A DNA stretch of 64,000 nt, from positions 67,771,725 through 67,835,724 of the forward strand of contig OZ038383.1 in NCBI GenBank assembly GCA_964036045.1. Direction: 5' to 3'. This DNA is from Eutreptiella sp. 'Long Island Sound 2002'. Its lineage: Eukaryota; Euglenozoa; Euglenophyceae; Eutreptiales; Eutreptiaceae. Numbering within the stretch: position 1 is the first letter of the stretch; each line of letters starts with the position of its first letter. The notes under the pieces are model-generated. The model saw only the letters and a list, made by a program, of their open reading frames with translations, searched no databases and had not been told where the DNA came from. Of the stretch, positions 21,021-31,544 are shown in pieces. A program made the position numbers and the translations under genes.

Positions 21021-22608
21021 GTGCAACGGTACCTTCTATACGCCTATCAAGGGTTGGAGGATACTACCAAGGACGCTGAGCCGGTTGAGGATCACCTCCC
21101 TGCTTGTATACACCAAGGGGCAGGCAATCTACACTCTGACGAGGACCTGGAGGACAAGATCAATCTCTTGGACCCTAGAGTACAGAAGCTGATCGGGACC
21201 TACCTGAAGGTGTTCGCAGAACTACTCCCTCCAGCCTCCTGTGACAAGCTAGTACAGATGGACCTTAAGCTGAAGCCTGAGTTCGTGGGTCACCAGATAC
21301 GTAGGAGACCCTACCCGGCTCCTAAAGAGGAGGCCGATGAGATTGAGCCGCAGATACAAGAGTGTATCGACGCTGGCCTGGGTCTGGAGTACAAGGATGG
21401 GGACTACCCCCCAGCATTGCAGCCCCTGTTTCCTTGTTGCTAATCCTGGGTCTAGAGCCAAGCGGCTGGTGGTGGACTACGGAGAGCTGAACAAGAAGAC
21501 GCCGAACCACTCAGGGTCCATTCCTAACATGGAATCAACCCTCAGAAAGAAAGTCTCCTGCCGCTACAAGACAAAGATGGACAAGCGGAGTGGATTCCGG
21601 CAAGTGGACCTGACGTCCAAGGCTCAGGAGCTCCTAGCCGTCATCACACCTCAGGGGAGGGTGTTCAGTTGGAAGGTCAGGCCCTTTGACGTGGCCAACG
21701 CACCCGCTCTTTTTCAAGAGCTGACGAACAAGATCCTGTCCATCCTACTTCGGAGACCTGTCGTTCAAGAACTCACATCCCGAGGCGCTCAGATGGAAGC
21801 ACACATGAACGATGTATGCCTTGGAACGAATACTCAGGAAGACCACCTAATCCTCTTGAGTGAGTTCTTTGCGGTCCGCCAGGAGAACGACACGAGACTC
21901 AAGCTGGAGAAGTGTGAGTTCATGCAGGAGACCAAGCAGTACGTGGGGCTCGAGATTGGCTATGGGTGGTGGACCCCTGCGGCCTCTAAGGCCAAACCCC
22001 TGATGGATGCTAAGGTACGACATGAGGACCCCAAGAAAGGACTCTATGATGTACGTAGTTTCATTGGGGCCTGCAACTTCTACAGCCGCCCCATGAAGAA
22101 TTTCAGCTACACCAGCGCCATCCTGACGCACCTCATCAAGAAGAGTACTACCTGGCGCTGGGGCCCTCAAGAGCAACAAGCGTTCGACGAGCTAAGGGAC
22201 AAAGTGGCAAACGCTACGTGCTTGGGCGTGCGTAGAGCACAAGGAGAAATCTTTCTGGTGACTGACGCCAGCAATGTGGGCGGACTTGGAACGTTATTCC
22301 ATTTGCAAACACTAGAGAAGGAGGAGTCCGACTCGGCCATTTCCAAATGGGGGACTGATGGACTGAACCGAGACGGTACCCTCAGGCACAGCTTCCCTGA
22401 TGAAAATGGCCCCTGCTTCCCCTGGGCCATTGGAACTGGAAATGGAACCAGGCCCGGGGCAACTACTCCACCTATGAGCAGGAATTGCTCCCGGGTATGC
22501 TGGTGCTATTCTCTCAGTCGCTATTGTTGGGGAGCAACCCAGTGGTTTGGCCGTGTGACCAAGAACCGGTCCGCACCTTCCAGAAGGGACCCCCTTGCAG
22601 AAGGCTAA
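21021..22608 (+). pseudogene. pol: Reverse transcriptase and start of RNase H, element 1
   Basis: The N-terminal RT part is at 21150-21430 (frame 3; M-D-L-K-L-K-P, then R-R-R-P-Y-P-A-P). A frameshift in a C-run near 21405 is followed by the main frame from about 21400. Blocks seen: L-V-V-D-Y-G-E-L-N (21469-21495), K-M-D-K-R-S-G-F-R-Q-V-D-L (21574-21612), A-P-A-L-F-Q-E-L (21700-21723). The catalytic Y-x-D-D is replaced by H-M-N-D (21802-21813), so polymerase activity is lost. RNase H begins with F-L-V-T-D-A-S-N (22252-22275), then the frame shifts at about 22330 and later blocks are scrambled. In life it would copy element RNA into DNA. Confidence 0.8.
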
Positions 22609-22825
22609 GCTCAAAGGCTGGTGGACCTACCTGAGCCAGCTACGGCTCTCAGTTCACCATATCCAGGGCTTCGCGAACGGGTGTGCGGACTACATCAGCC
22701 GCAACAACTTTGACGACATGATTGGTACCAGGTCTGAAGAGCTAGCCAAGGAGGCGTTCAGCCCTATGGATGTGCACCTGGACCTGAACATGACCATGAT
22801 CAGACCCCTAGATGGACTCAAATAA
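22595..22825 (+). pseudogene. pol: RNase H C-terminal part and spacer, element 1
   Basis: It contains K-A-K-L-K-G-W-W-T-Y-L and the H-H-I-Q-G-F-A-N-G-C-A-D-Y-I-S-R block (about 22656-22704), equivalent to the G-x-x-N-x-x-A-D-x-L-S-R motif that closes RNase H in these elements. It ends at TAA 22823-22825 but stays in the same frame as the integrase that follows. Confidence 0.65.
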
Positions 22826-22852
22826 GTCGAGTACCTGAAGGAGTTTGAGGAC

Positions 22853-23866
22853 ATGTACAAACGCCTGGAGAAGCGTCTGGAACCCATCCTGGTCAGCGAG
22901 GAACAATGGAAGAGTGACAAGACCTACATTTGGCATGAGGACCGGATAGTTGTCCCTAGCGACCGTATCCTGGCACTCCTCAAGTGGACCCATGAGTCTA
23001 GTGGTCATGTTGGAGCGGACCGTACCCTGAAGCTGTTCAAGCAGTTGTTCCACTCTACGTGGAGTGACAATCAGCTGCGGAAAAACCTCCAGCCCATTGT
23101 GGACAAGTGCCCGCGTTGGTCTTGCAAACCTTGGGATATCAGGGACAGAGGTCTCCATTCCACCCTTTCTATCCCACACTGTGCCAACAGTGTACTCTAT
23201 GTGGACTACACGGAGATGCCTAAGTTCGGGGGCTATAACTTCGCCCTGGTGGTAACCTTTGGGCTGACCACGTTTACCAGGGAGTTCTCATGCGCTGAAC
23301 ACATCACCGGCGAGGAGACCATCAAGATACTCCTGAAAGAGTGGTTCTATGTCCATTGGGCACCCAAAGAAATAAACTCAGATGAGGACGTCCGAGTACG
23401 CTCCGACACTGGCTGGTACAAGAGAGTCCTGAGGTCCCTCAATGTCCAGGTGTCAACGGTGATTCCCTACACTCATACGAGTAACCCCCTATGTGAGCGA
23501 CAGATTCCAGTTCTCAAAGAAAATGTGAGGATATGCCGCAAGACTGAGCAAACCAAAGACTGGGTGAGACTACTCGCCGTCATATCCCTGATGATGAACT
23601 CACAAGAAGGTTCGGCTACTGGCTATTCGCCCCACGAACTGTTCATGGGACGCCTCGCATGGTTGCTACACGCTCCCTATCCTGAAGATTCCTACTCCAC
23701 TGTGGGTAAGTGGGTGAAGGAGCAGCAAGACAAGGAGGACAAGGCCAAGGGTATGCTCCAGAGAGTGAGGAAGCGCCAGTGGAACAAGAAGAACAAGCAG
23801 CGGGTGCCTGACTCCTATCAAGAGGGAGACGCGGTGCTGGTGCACCACAGTAGGCTACCCGCCTAG
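22853..23866 (+). CDS. Integrase, element 1
   Basis: This is a 337-codon open frame. N-terminal zinc-binding region: H-E-S-S-G-H...C-P-R-W-S-C (about 22991-23117; the last Cys pair is spaced C-x4-C instead of C-x2-C). Catalytic core: first Asp in Y-V-D-Y-T (about 23198-23212), second in N-S-D-E-D-V (Asp codon 23387) and Glu codon 23495 in C-E-R, giving D-x35-E. It would insert the cDNA into the genome. A stop TAG at 23864-23866 interrupts the frame, which continues in register into the chromodomain-like C-terminus. It is the best preserved enzyme of the element. Confidence 0.8.
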   Translation: MYKRLEKRLEPILVSEEQWKSDKTYIWHEDRIVVPSDRILALLKWTHESSGHVGADRTLKLFKQLFHSTWSDNQLRKNLQPIVDKCPRWSCKPWDIRDRGLHSTLSIPHCANSVLYVDYTEMPKFGGYNFALVVTFGLTTFTREFSCAEHITGEETIKILLKEWFYVHWAPKEINSDEDVRVRSDTGWYKRVLRSLNVQVSTVIPYTHTSNPLCERQIPVLKENVRICRKTEQTKDWVRLLAVISLMMNSQEGSATGYSPHELFMGRLAWLLHAPYPEDSYSTVGKWVKEQQDKEDKAKGMLQRVRKRQWNKKNKQRVPDSYQEGDAVLVHHSRLPA

Positions 23867-24352
23867 CCCTGCTCCACTAGCCATGACCCCTACTTTGAGC
23901 CCTACAAGATCCCGTCTGTGGATGGTCACCACATCACAGTGCGGTGTTCTCGCCAACTAGGGGGGACCCTGCTGTGCGCTGCTCAACAGCTCAAGCGCTA
24001 CTATGACCCAGAGGATCTCTGTGGGGAAGAATGGGAACTAAACGACGAGGAGATCGCTGCTCTGGACCTACAGGGCCCTTCGAGCCCTATGGAAGTTGAA
24101 GTACAACTCCCCGACATGAATGTCAAGGAGATGGCTAAGCAAGGCTTCTACCTGGTGAACACGAGGTGGCGCTTCCTGACCCTCTGGGAACGGTTTGGAG
24201 TTGAGGAAGGTACCTGGGAACCCTTTTCTGCCTTTGTGCTTCCTGAGGGATGCCTGAATCCTGTTCTGGTGGACTACGTGTCCCAGAAAAATCTAGGAGA
24301 GTTGCTGAGGCTCGCTGAAACACTTGCCTCGCAGAAGAAACCTAGGGACTGA
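23867..24352 (+). pseudogene. Integrase C-terminus with chromodomain-like remnant, element 1
   Basis: Same frame as the integrase. It contains the strand-rich block V-D-G-H-H-I-T-V-R-C-S and L-G-G-T-L-L-C-A (about 23915-23980), an acidic hinge with two D-E-E/N-D-E-E turns, then G-F-Y-L-V-N, W-R-F-L-T-L-W-E-R-F-G and E-E-G-T-W-E-P-F (about 24143-24225). The last blocks fit a chromodomain (V-x-W-x-G-x(4)-T-W-E-P), which in chromoviruses directs insertion to marked chromatin. Stop TGA 24350-24352. Confidence 0.6.
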
Positions 24353-25267
24353 CCCCTTCCCATACCTGCCTATGTTTGTGTGAGTGTGCTGAGCCTGAGG
24401 ACCTATGAGCAAGCTGCAGAAATGGTGTCCTAATTATACCCAAGTCTGCACCCTTGCTAAGCCCGGCGGATGTCTTTACAGGGTGCCATGGGTTACGCCC
24501 CAGGTCCCTCCGCTCCTAGGTGCCCAATTTCTGTGCTGGCACCAGACTTTTTTGGGGGAATACCCAGCACTAACGCCAAGGTATTGGTTTGCCTACCTAC
24601 TTGCCTACTACAGGCGAGGGGTGGTCAAAAGCTACGAGGCACCAAAACGCCTGTTTGCTAGACGGCCCAAACCTAGACTACCACGGCCACTGCCCACCAA
24701 AAACCCTGATAAACTTTCGGGAAACAGTTGGGACAGTGACACACTCACTACAGGTCCTGCACTCACTACGGTGGCAGCAGCCTTCGAAGGGTGAGCGAGC
24801 GCTGTCCTCAAGCCCTCACCGAGGCTTACCAATCCTACACTCACACGCTACTTCGTGTTGTCCAGGAAGAGGCCTCAGGCCCTGGTGGCCCACCTGTGAA
24901 AGTACAAGAGAACACAGCGCTACTAAGCGACTGTGGCCTAACAGGGACGTCACTACACGTTTCCCTGTAAGGGCTTGGAGTGAAGGAGTGCTCTATCAGC
25001 GTGCACAGCGTGGATGATGATGGCGTCGGACTGTCCCTGCCACTTCTGGCTGAAGCACAGTTTGTTGTTTGTGGGATCATCGCCCTGTTTGGCTGGGCGA
25101 GGAACTGCACCAATCACGCTGACCTTTCCCACCTGAAGGTCGAGGAAAATGCAGGACAGTTTTTAGCCGAGGAACCTAACCTGCCTTCTAGTATTATACG
25201 GATCTCCGACAGGAAAAATAATACGCTTTCTGAAAGCCGCCCTATCAAGCAAGCAAGCTTAAGGAAC
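24353..25267 (+). repeat. LTR-like 3' region of element 1
   Basis: Non-coding tail matching the tail of element 3 in the same order: TGGCCCACCTGTGAAAG (about 24885) against TGGCCCCCCTGTGAAAG (about 44604), then CTGTGGCCTAACAGGGAC against CTGTGGCCTGACAGGGAC, and a TATTATACGG word (25192 and 44899). Shared tails after pol are expected of 3' LTRs. Exact ends and a 5' partner were not found. Confidence 0.5.
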
Positions 25268-26611
25268 TGTAAAACTTAGGGCATAGCCATGTCAGAATCC
25301 ATATTTGTTGCCCATTTCTCCTTTGCACACTCATGTTGCTTCTTGTGTGCCATTTCAGGTGTAAACCATTATGCGATCTCAGCATGTGATCCCAATCCCA
25401 GGTTTCCATCCCAGAATTATTTCCGATCGCAGATTTCAGTTTTGTTTTTGCATTTATGTTGTGGCATTGATTTCATTTTAACACTGCGGTTGGCCAGCAT
25501 TTCTTCTAACATTATTTGGATTTCCGATTTGTCGATTGGCTGCTGCTGTGTGTGTGCACGCGCCGTTTTTGGTCTCGCCGTAATGCAGGCCAGCAGATCG
25601 AATACCTTTCCAGTTTGGTGCTAATAGTGTTAGATCTATCATGTGGAAATTGGAATCACTTATCCAACCGGAGGAAGACTATGTGACAGCCATAGTACGT
25701 ACGTTGATCGCTTCTGTGGGCAGTGTTGAGGGAGTACCTCCGGGGAAACCAAGACCGTCCTTATTTCTGCTATAGTGGTATTAGTAGTCACGGCAAAATC
25801 TACCAGTCACATGGGGTGTCTTCCGAAGGGGTCGAGAGGTGAGACCAAGGGAAGCATAGGTAGCCGCACCGCTGGTTGTGGGATACATTGGTTGTTGCCT
25901 TGCAATTGGATTCCATTGAGGTGCCACACCATATTTGGTTTTGAGGTCTCATGCATTCATTGTAAGAGTTGAAATTGCATTTGTCATTCATGCATGGTTT
26001 ATTCATGGTGTGACTGAAAGTTGGTGGTGCCCACGATTCCATGGTCAAGGTAAACATATAGTGTCTCCTCTCCCCAAGGTGGATTTCGTGCTTTCCCTCC
26101 CTCTACCGCTCTCTTCCAATTCGTGATTCTCCTCAAGAGGTAAATTGAGCATTCCATGTGCCATGTGACCGTTGTCCTTGATCCTTTGCGATTCTTGGGC
26201 TCTTTCACTTTTTTTCAAGTGCCCGTGGTTTGGGAGTTATCCAATTAAGACATGCCCCGGTTTTGCCGTCTTATGATTTGACCCAAGGATAGGCATTGGT
26301 CGAGCTTTCGCCACTCTCTCTCCAAGTGCATGCAAGCTCCCTTGGGTCAAGGCTAGGCGAAACTACCCCCATATGCATACTCTCTTGGGTCAAGGCTAGG
26401 CGAAACTCTCTCCCCATGCATGCCTTCTCTCATGGTGGATAGGTCAATCTCTCTCAAGGGATTTGGTTGGTGAATATCTCTTCTCGGGCATGGTCAGGCG
26501 ATGCATGTACTCTCTCCGGCTCTCCGGGATGAGACCAACTCTCCATGGCCGTGCTCTCTTTGGGTGGGATCATCTCTCCAGGCACGTGCTCTCTTTGGGT
26601 GGAGGTTAGGT
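25268..26611 (+). repeat. 5' LTR of element 2
   Basis: It starts TGTAAAACTTAGGGCATAGC and is matched through TGGAGGTTAGGT at its right edge; the true end may lie beyond 26611 because the partner copy stops there. Near the end CTCTTTGGGTGG is duplicated, adding about 35 bases relative to the 3' LTR. The T/C-rich second half repeats GGGTCAAGGCTAGGC. No clear primer-binding site was recognised. Confidence 0.8.
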
Positions 26612-27397
26612 CCAATGAGTAGCCCGGGAGGCCATTGGCCTATTGTGTGCTTCTTTGCCAAGAGGTGGATCTCATTGTCAATGGTGTATTGCTCATTTGC
26701 TAATTTGGTTTACATTAGTTGTTGATCCTAAGAGCTAACCAGGTGCCTTTGTTGGTGCGTTTACATGCCCCGTGTGACCATGTATGTGCATGTGCACTTC
26801 TTTCCCTCATGTTGGTGTAGTCAAGATGTCCGGAGACTCAAGTGTGACTCATTTGCTCTTTGGGGATGGCCCAACGGTGGTGTCGTTCATTTCTTCCCAC
26901 TCCTCCACCCCCCCTGGGACCATCCATGTCAACGGGTAGAAGCAGTCTGAATTGTGGTTTACACTTTTGCATGCATGACTCAAGTCCATAGGATAATGCC
27001 CGTGCCCATGAATTCCTCGTCCTTGCATTGCATGTGGTCCGACCAGAAGAGTAGGTTGAGTCTTATGGGCGCTTGTGAATTCTTCCTCTTTCCTCAAGGG
27101 TAGACCTTTGCTCGTGCTCGTCCCGTGTGGTCTAGTGGACCATTTGGACCCCACTTGGACCCGTGTTCGACCGGTGTTGGACCGTGGCTCATTTGTGGGT
27201 TTTTGTGGACCATTGGTGAACTCTTGGTTCGATCATTGTTGGACCGTATTGGATTCTTGGGTCATTTTGTCATTGGGCTTTCAGGGGGTTATTGGTGGTG
27301 TCATTGCCGTGCTCTGAGGGACTTGAGTGGGTTGTGAGCTTGGAAATCTCTGCTGGTTTTATTGGTTGGAAATTTGGTTGGTTGGAAATTGGGGAAA
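26612..27397 (+). other. 5' leader of element 2
   Basis: Non-coding T/G-rich sequence between the LTR match and the first gag ATG. It ends in a run of GGTTGG/GGAAATT words (27340-27395). It should hold the primer-binding site and packaging signals; I cannot point to either. Confidence 0.45.
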
Positions 27398-28747
27398 ATG
27401 GAAGATTCACTCGGTTCAAGTAACCTTGAGGGCGAATTGTTGGTAGCAGAGGCTTACCCGGGCGCGGGTTTAGCCTACGGCTCTGAAGAGGACAGCGGGA
27501 TGACTCTCGGAGAAGTTACGGGCATAATCGGGATGATCACAGCATGGCCAGAGGAATCGGGTTCCGACTATGCGACAGGGCATGAATCAACGGTTGGGTC
27601 TCCGTTAGACTTGGCAGTTGGGCTTAGGCAGGGCCAGCCAGCCTACCCAGTTGAGAAAGACACCAACATGGAATCCGCACCATGGGGATACCGATCCTTT
27701 GAGAGGATTCGGATGGTAAATCAATTCGGTGAGGCAGCTGAGAGGAATATGATTCATGAGTGGGCACCGGAGACTCATGATCTAGCAAGCTTGCCGGCGC
27801 AGGTGAAGGAGCTAACGGGTGCGTTGAACTATCTCAAAAATTTTAATTTCGAGGCAGTTTCTGCGATTTCCGAAATTCGCCAGGTCATCCAAGCCCTCTC
27901 TCGCGAGCTTGAACTCCATGCGCGGGGAGTACAAGTAGATGGGTCAGCTTTGACGGCGCGGGTAGAGGCATTGGGACAATTGTTGAACGAGGTAAACAAC
28001 GAGGTGCAGGACCAGAGGTCCCAGTTGGACTCAACGAGAGCGGAAATGCAATCGACTTTAGAACAAGCGACTGCAGCCGCTTTGGAATATCGCCAAGTTG
28101 CTGAAGCACTTAAGGCGAAGGTGGACAATTCTCGCCAAGGGTGGGAGCAAGCCACCAATGAGTTGAAACGGCAACTCGAGGGAGTGTTGAATGAAGTAAC
28201 TGGGTTGATTACACACCGGGCCCAATTGGACAAATCGGTTGAGGAATCGAAGAGTTGGGAAGGCAAGGTGTTGAATTGTGACCGGGTCGCCAACAACATG
28301 GCCGAGGAAATCCGGCGCATAGTTCTCAACTTTGAGGATGCCGAAAAACGGGTGCATGGTGTGGAAGCAATGGTGAAAAGCCACAAGGCTTCTATTTCCC
28401 AGCTTGTCAATAGGGTACACAACTTGGAGCACCCTGCTGTTTCGTCAACATCCACAGCGGAAGTTGGAGAGGCGACAGTGCCCGCAACGGAGTTGAGACG
28501 CATAGCGGCGAACCTGGAGAGCACCAGTGCACAAGTGGCCACGCTCACGGGCCGAATGCACTATTGGGATACTATGCCCAAGTCGGAATCCGCCAAGGTT
28601 GAGGCCCCGAAGTTACAGGTGCGATTGCTCATGACCCGGTTGGAACAAAGTGAGCATGAGGTACATGCGCTCAAGGAGGAGATCCGGACCCGACCCCATG
28701 GCTGTCCACCCGAAAGGGATGCGGTCGGATTCTCATGTCATTGGTGA
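27398..28747 (+). CDS. gag: gag N-terminal coiled-coil protein, element 2
   Basis: The frame is open for 449 codons from ATG 27398 to TGA 28745-28747. After an acidic N-terminus (S-E-E-D-S-G-M, E-S-G-S-D-Y) comes a long heptad-rich region (about 27800-28690; L-x(6)-L patterns such as V-E-A-L-G-Q-L-L-N-E-V-N-N-E-V, Q-S-T-L-E-Q-A). A parallel coiled coil of roughly 270 residues is an unusual gag N-terminus and would drive multimerisation. The frame jumps near 28,650-28,740, where the next gag part continues in another frame. Confidence 0.65.
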   Translation: MEDSLGSSNLEGELLVAEAYPGAGLAYGSEEDSGMTLGEVTGIIGMITAWPEESGSDYATGHESTVGSPLDLAVGLRQGQPAYPVEKDTNMESAPWGYRSFERIRMVNQFGEAAERNMIHEWAPETHDLASLPAQVKELTGALNYLKNFNFEAVSAISEIRQVIQALSRELELHARGVQVDGSALTARVEALGQLLNEVNNEVQDQRSQLDSTRAEMQSTLEQATAAALEYRQVAEALKAKVDNSRQGWEQATNELKRQLEGVLNEVTGLITHRAQLDKSVEESKSWEGKVLNCDRVANNMAEEIRRIVLNFEDAEKRVHGVEAMVKSHKASISQLVNRVHNLEHPAVSSTSTAEVGEATVPATELRRIAANLESTSAQVATLTGRMHYWDTMPKSESAKVEAPKLQVRLLMTRLEQSEHEVHALKEEIRTRPHGCPPERDAVGFSCHW

Positions 28748-29447
28748 ATTACAAAGAAAATTGGAGTCTTTGGAGAACAAATATCCATTGTTGAAACATG
28801 CGGGTACACCGCAGGTGAATCCAATTGCGATCCCGACACCGAAGCCCGAACCACGAGTCCGAGTTTTTGGAGTGCCGGCGCGGGAAGAACGGGTTGCGGG
28901 AAGCCTACCGGGGTTTGGATTCCCCCCAGCCGAGGATGACTGGTCATCCATGCGGTCGGATCACCGGAGTTTCCGGGGTAGAGCCCCACGAGGTGGACGG
29001 AGTGCGACCCGCACCCACCAGGGACACAGCCCGCCAGGCATTGGTGGTGATTGGCAGCACCTCCGCTATTTTGAAGCGGACGGTGATGGTAGGGTTATGC
29101 CGCGGATGGTGTTTCAATTGTTCAACCGACAAGAATCTCTCAAGGATGGGATTGGGCTTCTGAAACAAAAGCCGTCAGGAATTCTACGGGCAATGGCGTT
29201 TGATGAAGTTTGCCCTGAACGACTTTTGTACGCCCCGTTCGACTGGGAAGAGCCACAACTTGAAGGAACGGATCCGCGGTTCATTCCTCCCGGGGTCCAT
29301 GGAAGGCTGGCAACCCGGGTGATGGACCCGCGAACTTTGGCTTTCAAGGAATGTCCGTCGCTTCACGGTGGGATGGAAGTGGGACCACGGCCATTAAGTG
29401 GTTTTTGGACTTTGGTGCTTTGGAGCGCGATTGGATGTACGGGTTGA
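28650..29447 (+). pseudogene. gag: gag middle region, element 2
   Basis: Continuation in a different frame: another short heptad stretch (I-G-E-L-Q-R-K-L-E-S-L-E), a Pro-rich hinge (P-K-P-E-P-R-V-R-V) and a basic Arg/Gly segment (about 28960-29030). A structured part follows with F-D-W-E-E-P-Q-L and R-L-A-T-R-V-M-D-P (about 29240-29330). The frame then shifts again near 29350. Confidence 0.5.
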
Positions 29448-29785
29448 CAGATGCCATGAGAAGAGCTGTTTTGCTTTCTCTTATTCCCGCCCCCCGGTCC
29501 AACCCACTGAAGGAAATGGTGAATCGGTACCAATTTCGGTACCAAGACTTGTTGAGGGAAGTGACGGAGGAAGTCTTCACGGAGGCGAACAACGACGTGA
29601 TCTTGGATGCTTTCCACACCGTCACACCGTCTTCACTAACTCCACCGCCACGTGAGTTCATCAATTTCTTTGAACAATTCCCAGCCTTGGGCCGCCGAGT
29701 TCGCGACGGAATCACCCAACGGCAAGCAAAAGATCGACTACTTGATGATATTGCGACAATGAAGGTGGATGGGTTGCTCAATTAA
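29351..29785 (+). pseudogene. gag: gag capsid-like region, element 2
   Basis: Helical segment with W-F-L-D-F-G-A-L-E-R-D-W, N-R-Y-Q-F-R-Y-Q-D-L-L and F-I-N-F-F-E-Q-F-P-A-L; length and helix density suit a capsid C-terminal domain. It ends at TAA 29783-29785. A neighbouring frame (29790-29981) adds N-Y-L-E-T-I-V-Y-V-M-G-P. Confidence 0.5.
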
Positions 29786-29993
29786 AATTATCAAGGAGGG
29801 GACCAAAGTTGGGTTGGAAATCAACTACCTGGAGACCATCGTCTACGTGATGGGCCCCCTCATGTCCCGCCACAAATTGGCGATCAGGAAGGGGCACATC
29901 ATGCGGCGGCTTGGGGATACCATCCCAGAAGCGCCGCAACCCAAGCCCCAAATGCTTCCTCAACGGACAGGGAACAAGTAACGATCGGGCCGG

Positions 29994-30269
29994 GTGAGAG
30001 GCATGGAAGGAGTCGAGGACGTGGACAAAGCCAAGGATTCCGAAGGTCACCAAGATCAAGAACAAGCGGACCCGGAGTTGAGCATTTTGGAGATTCAAGA
30101 GATTTGTGAAGCCCAAGTGCTGGCTATGTCAGGACGAGCAGGCGCAGGTGCAAGCTCCATACCGAAGTGCCCGGCATGTGGCAAGGGAAGACATAGCGGT
30201 GAGGATTGCTGGGTCTTGCATCCTCACAAAGCACCCGAGTGGCTCCAGGACAAACTCAAGTCCAAGTAA
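29994..30269 (+). CDS. gag: Nucleocapsid with first CCHC zinc knuckle, element 2
   Basis: 92-codon frame. An acidic start is followed by a zinc knuckle C-P-A-C-G-K-G-R-H-S-G-E-D-C (about 30168-30209, C-x2-C-x4-H-x4-C) that would bind RNA. Same frame as the preceding gag piece, separated by one stop (29979-29981). Confidence 0.65.
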   Translation: MRGMEGVEDVDKAKDSEGHQDQEQADPELSILEIQEICEAQVLAMSGRAGAGASSIPKCPACGKGRHSGEDCWVLHPHKAPEWLQDKLKSK

Positions 30270-30480
30270 ATTGGGAAGGGCGGCCAAGCGAAGCCCGCTG
30301 CGCAAGGAGGTGGCAAAGGAAAAGGACCACACAAAGGTTGGCAGTTTCCGCCTTGCAAGGGCTGCGGGAGCACGCTGCATCCGCCGGAGGATTGTTGGAC
30401 GCTTCATCCGGAGTTGCAGGAGAAGGCCAAGACCGAGGGGCGGCTCGGTAAGCGACACAACTGAGAAAGTCGCCGGCAAC
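30270..30480 (+). pseudogene. gag: Second CCHC zinc knuckle, element 2
   Basis: In a different frame from the first knuckle, a Gly/Lys-rich stretch leads to C-K-G-C-G-S-T-L-H-P-P-E-D-C (about 30355-30396), again C-x2-C-x4-H-x4-C. Both knuckles are followed by W-x-L-H-P, which suggests an internal duplication. Confidence 0.6.
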
Positions 30481-30518
30481 GCTGTAAATCCAAGAAGGTT
30501 GACCAGGCTGCTAGGGAT

Positions 30519-31451
30519 ATGGGCCCCTCACCGGCAACTGTTTGCCCCATTATGTGGGTACGCGTCCGGTTCTGCGAATCAGTGGGGCGGAGGAGGAAAT
30601 TTTGCGGTTGCCTTGACCTGGGCACGCCGGGAAGCTTCCGAAGGGCGTCATCGTTCCGGGGATATATATTCCTCACAAAGGGACCTCGGAACAAAAAGAG
30701 GCACTATCGCTTAGGGAGACCGGCAATGAGGTGATTGTGGTTGCTGGTTGGGAATTTTTCCTCGAACAGTTCCGGGAAGGTGGCCACCCAACCATTCCGA
30801 CTACTCGGTGTTGGTGAGGAGGAGTTGGAAGGTGGAAAATATGTGGTCTGGAGCGATATTAGTGTGCCCGTCCAAAGAGGTTCCCAGGTCGTGATGGCGC
30901 GCTGCGCCGATTGCTTGGTTTATTTGGCCTCGGTTGGCCCGCGAGCCATTCCTGGTTTGCCTATTTTTGCCCAGTCCGGACTTCTTGTCCTACCGGATCC
31001 GGGATGCTTTGCTTTGGTGGAGTACCTTTGTCAAGGCGGCCCATGGGATAAATTTGATAATAAATGTCCTCCTCCGGAGGCACGGATATCGTTGCACATG
31101 GCGGGCAACATGGAGCCTGAGCGGGATGTCAATGAGGTGGAGCAGATGCAAGGCTCGGCGTTGGAAGTTTCCTGCTTGGAGAACAAGAACTTGAACGCCA
31201 CTGAGGTGCATCAAGAGCTGATGACCATTAATATTTCGGATAGTTTGTTGCAACTACAAGAGTTGCAGCAATCCTCTTCTTTGCATGACCCACTTTTGGG
31301 TGTTTCTTCTCATGAATGTGCAACTTGTGAAGGTGCGGAGATGAAATTTTTTGAAGGAGGACAGAATAATCCTCCCGAGGTTTGCCCAAGCGTTGTGGAG
31401 TGTTCAATACCACAAGTTATGGGTTTGATAGGAATCATGTTGGTTGGGTGA
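30519..31451 (+). pseudogene. Protease remnant and linker, element 2
   Basis: C-L-D-L-G-T-P-G-S-F (about 30612-30641) sits where the D-T/S-G active site of a retroviral protease belongs; the Thr is replaced by Leu, so catalysis is doubtful. A frameshift follows and the reading continues with E-V-I-V-V-A-G-W-E-F-F (about 30729-30761), then a 238-codon frame to 31451 with hydrophobic strands (A-R-C-A-D-C-L-V-Y-L) and a Glu/Gln/Ser-rich tail. The latter has no recognised domain. Confidence 0.4.
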
Positions 31452-31544
31452 CTGACGGCATTGAACAGCAGTGTTGTCCTCCCAGTGAAGAAGTCACGTG
31501 GAGGTGCCTCTTCCTGATGGCTTTCTCTTAAGGTCATTGGACAT

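Larger units (their letters stand above)
16850..25267 (+). mobile_element. Element 1: degenerate Ty3/gypsy LTR retrotransposon
   Basis: The order is gag (with zinc knuckle), aspartic protease, an accessory domain, reverse transcriptase, RNase H, integrase and a C-terminal chromodomain-like remnant, followed by an LTR-like 3' region. This is Ty3/gypsy order (RT before integrase). Several stops and frameshifts interrupt it and the RT active site is altered, so it is dead. Element 3 (40358-45015) is a related truncated copy. The 5' LTR was not found; the right boundary is taken where element 2's LTR begins. Left boundary approximate. Confidence 0.85.
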
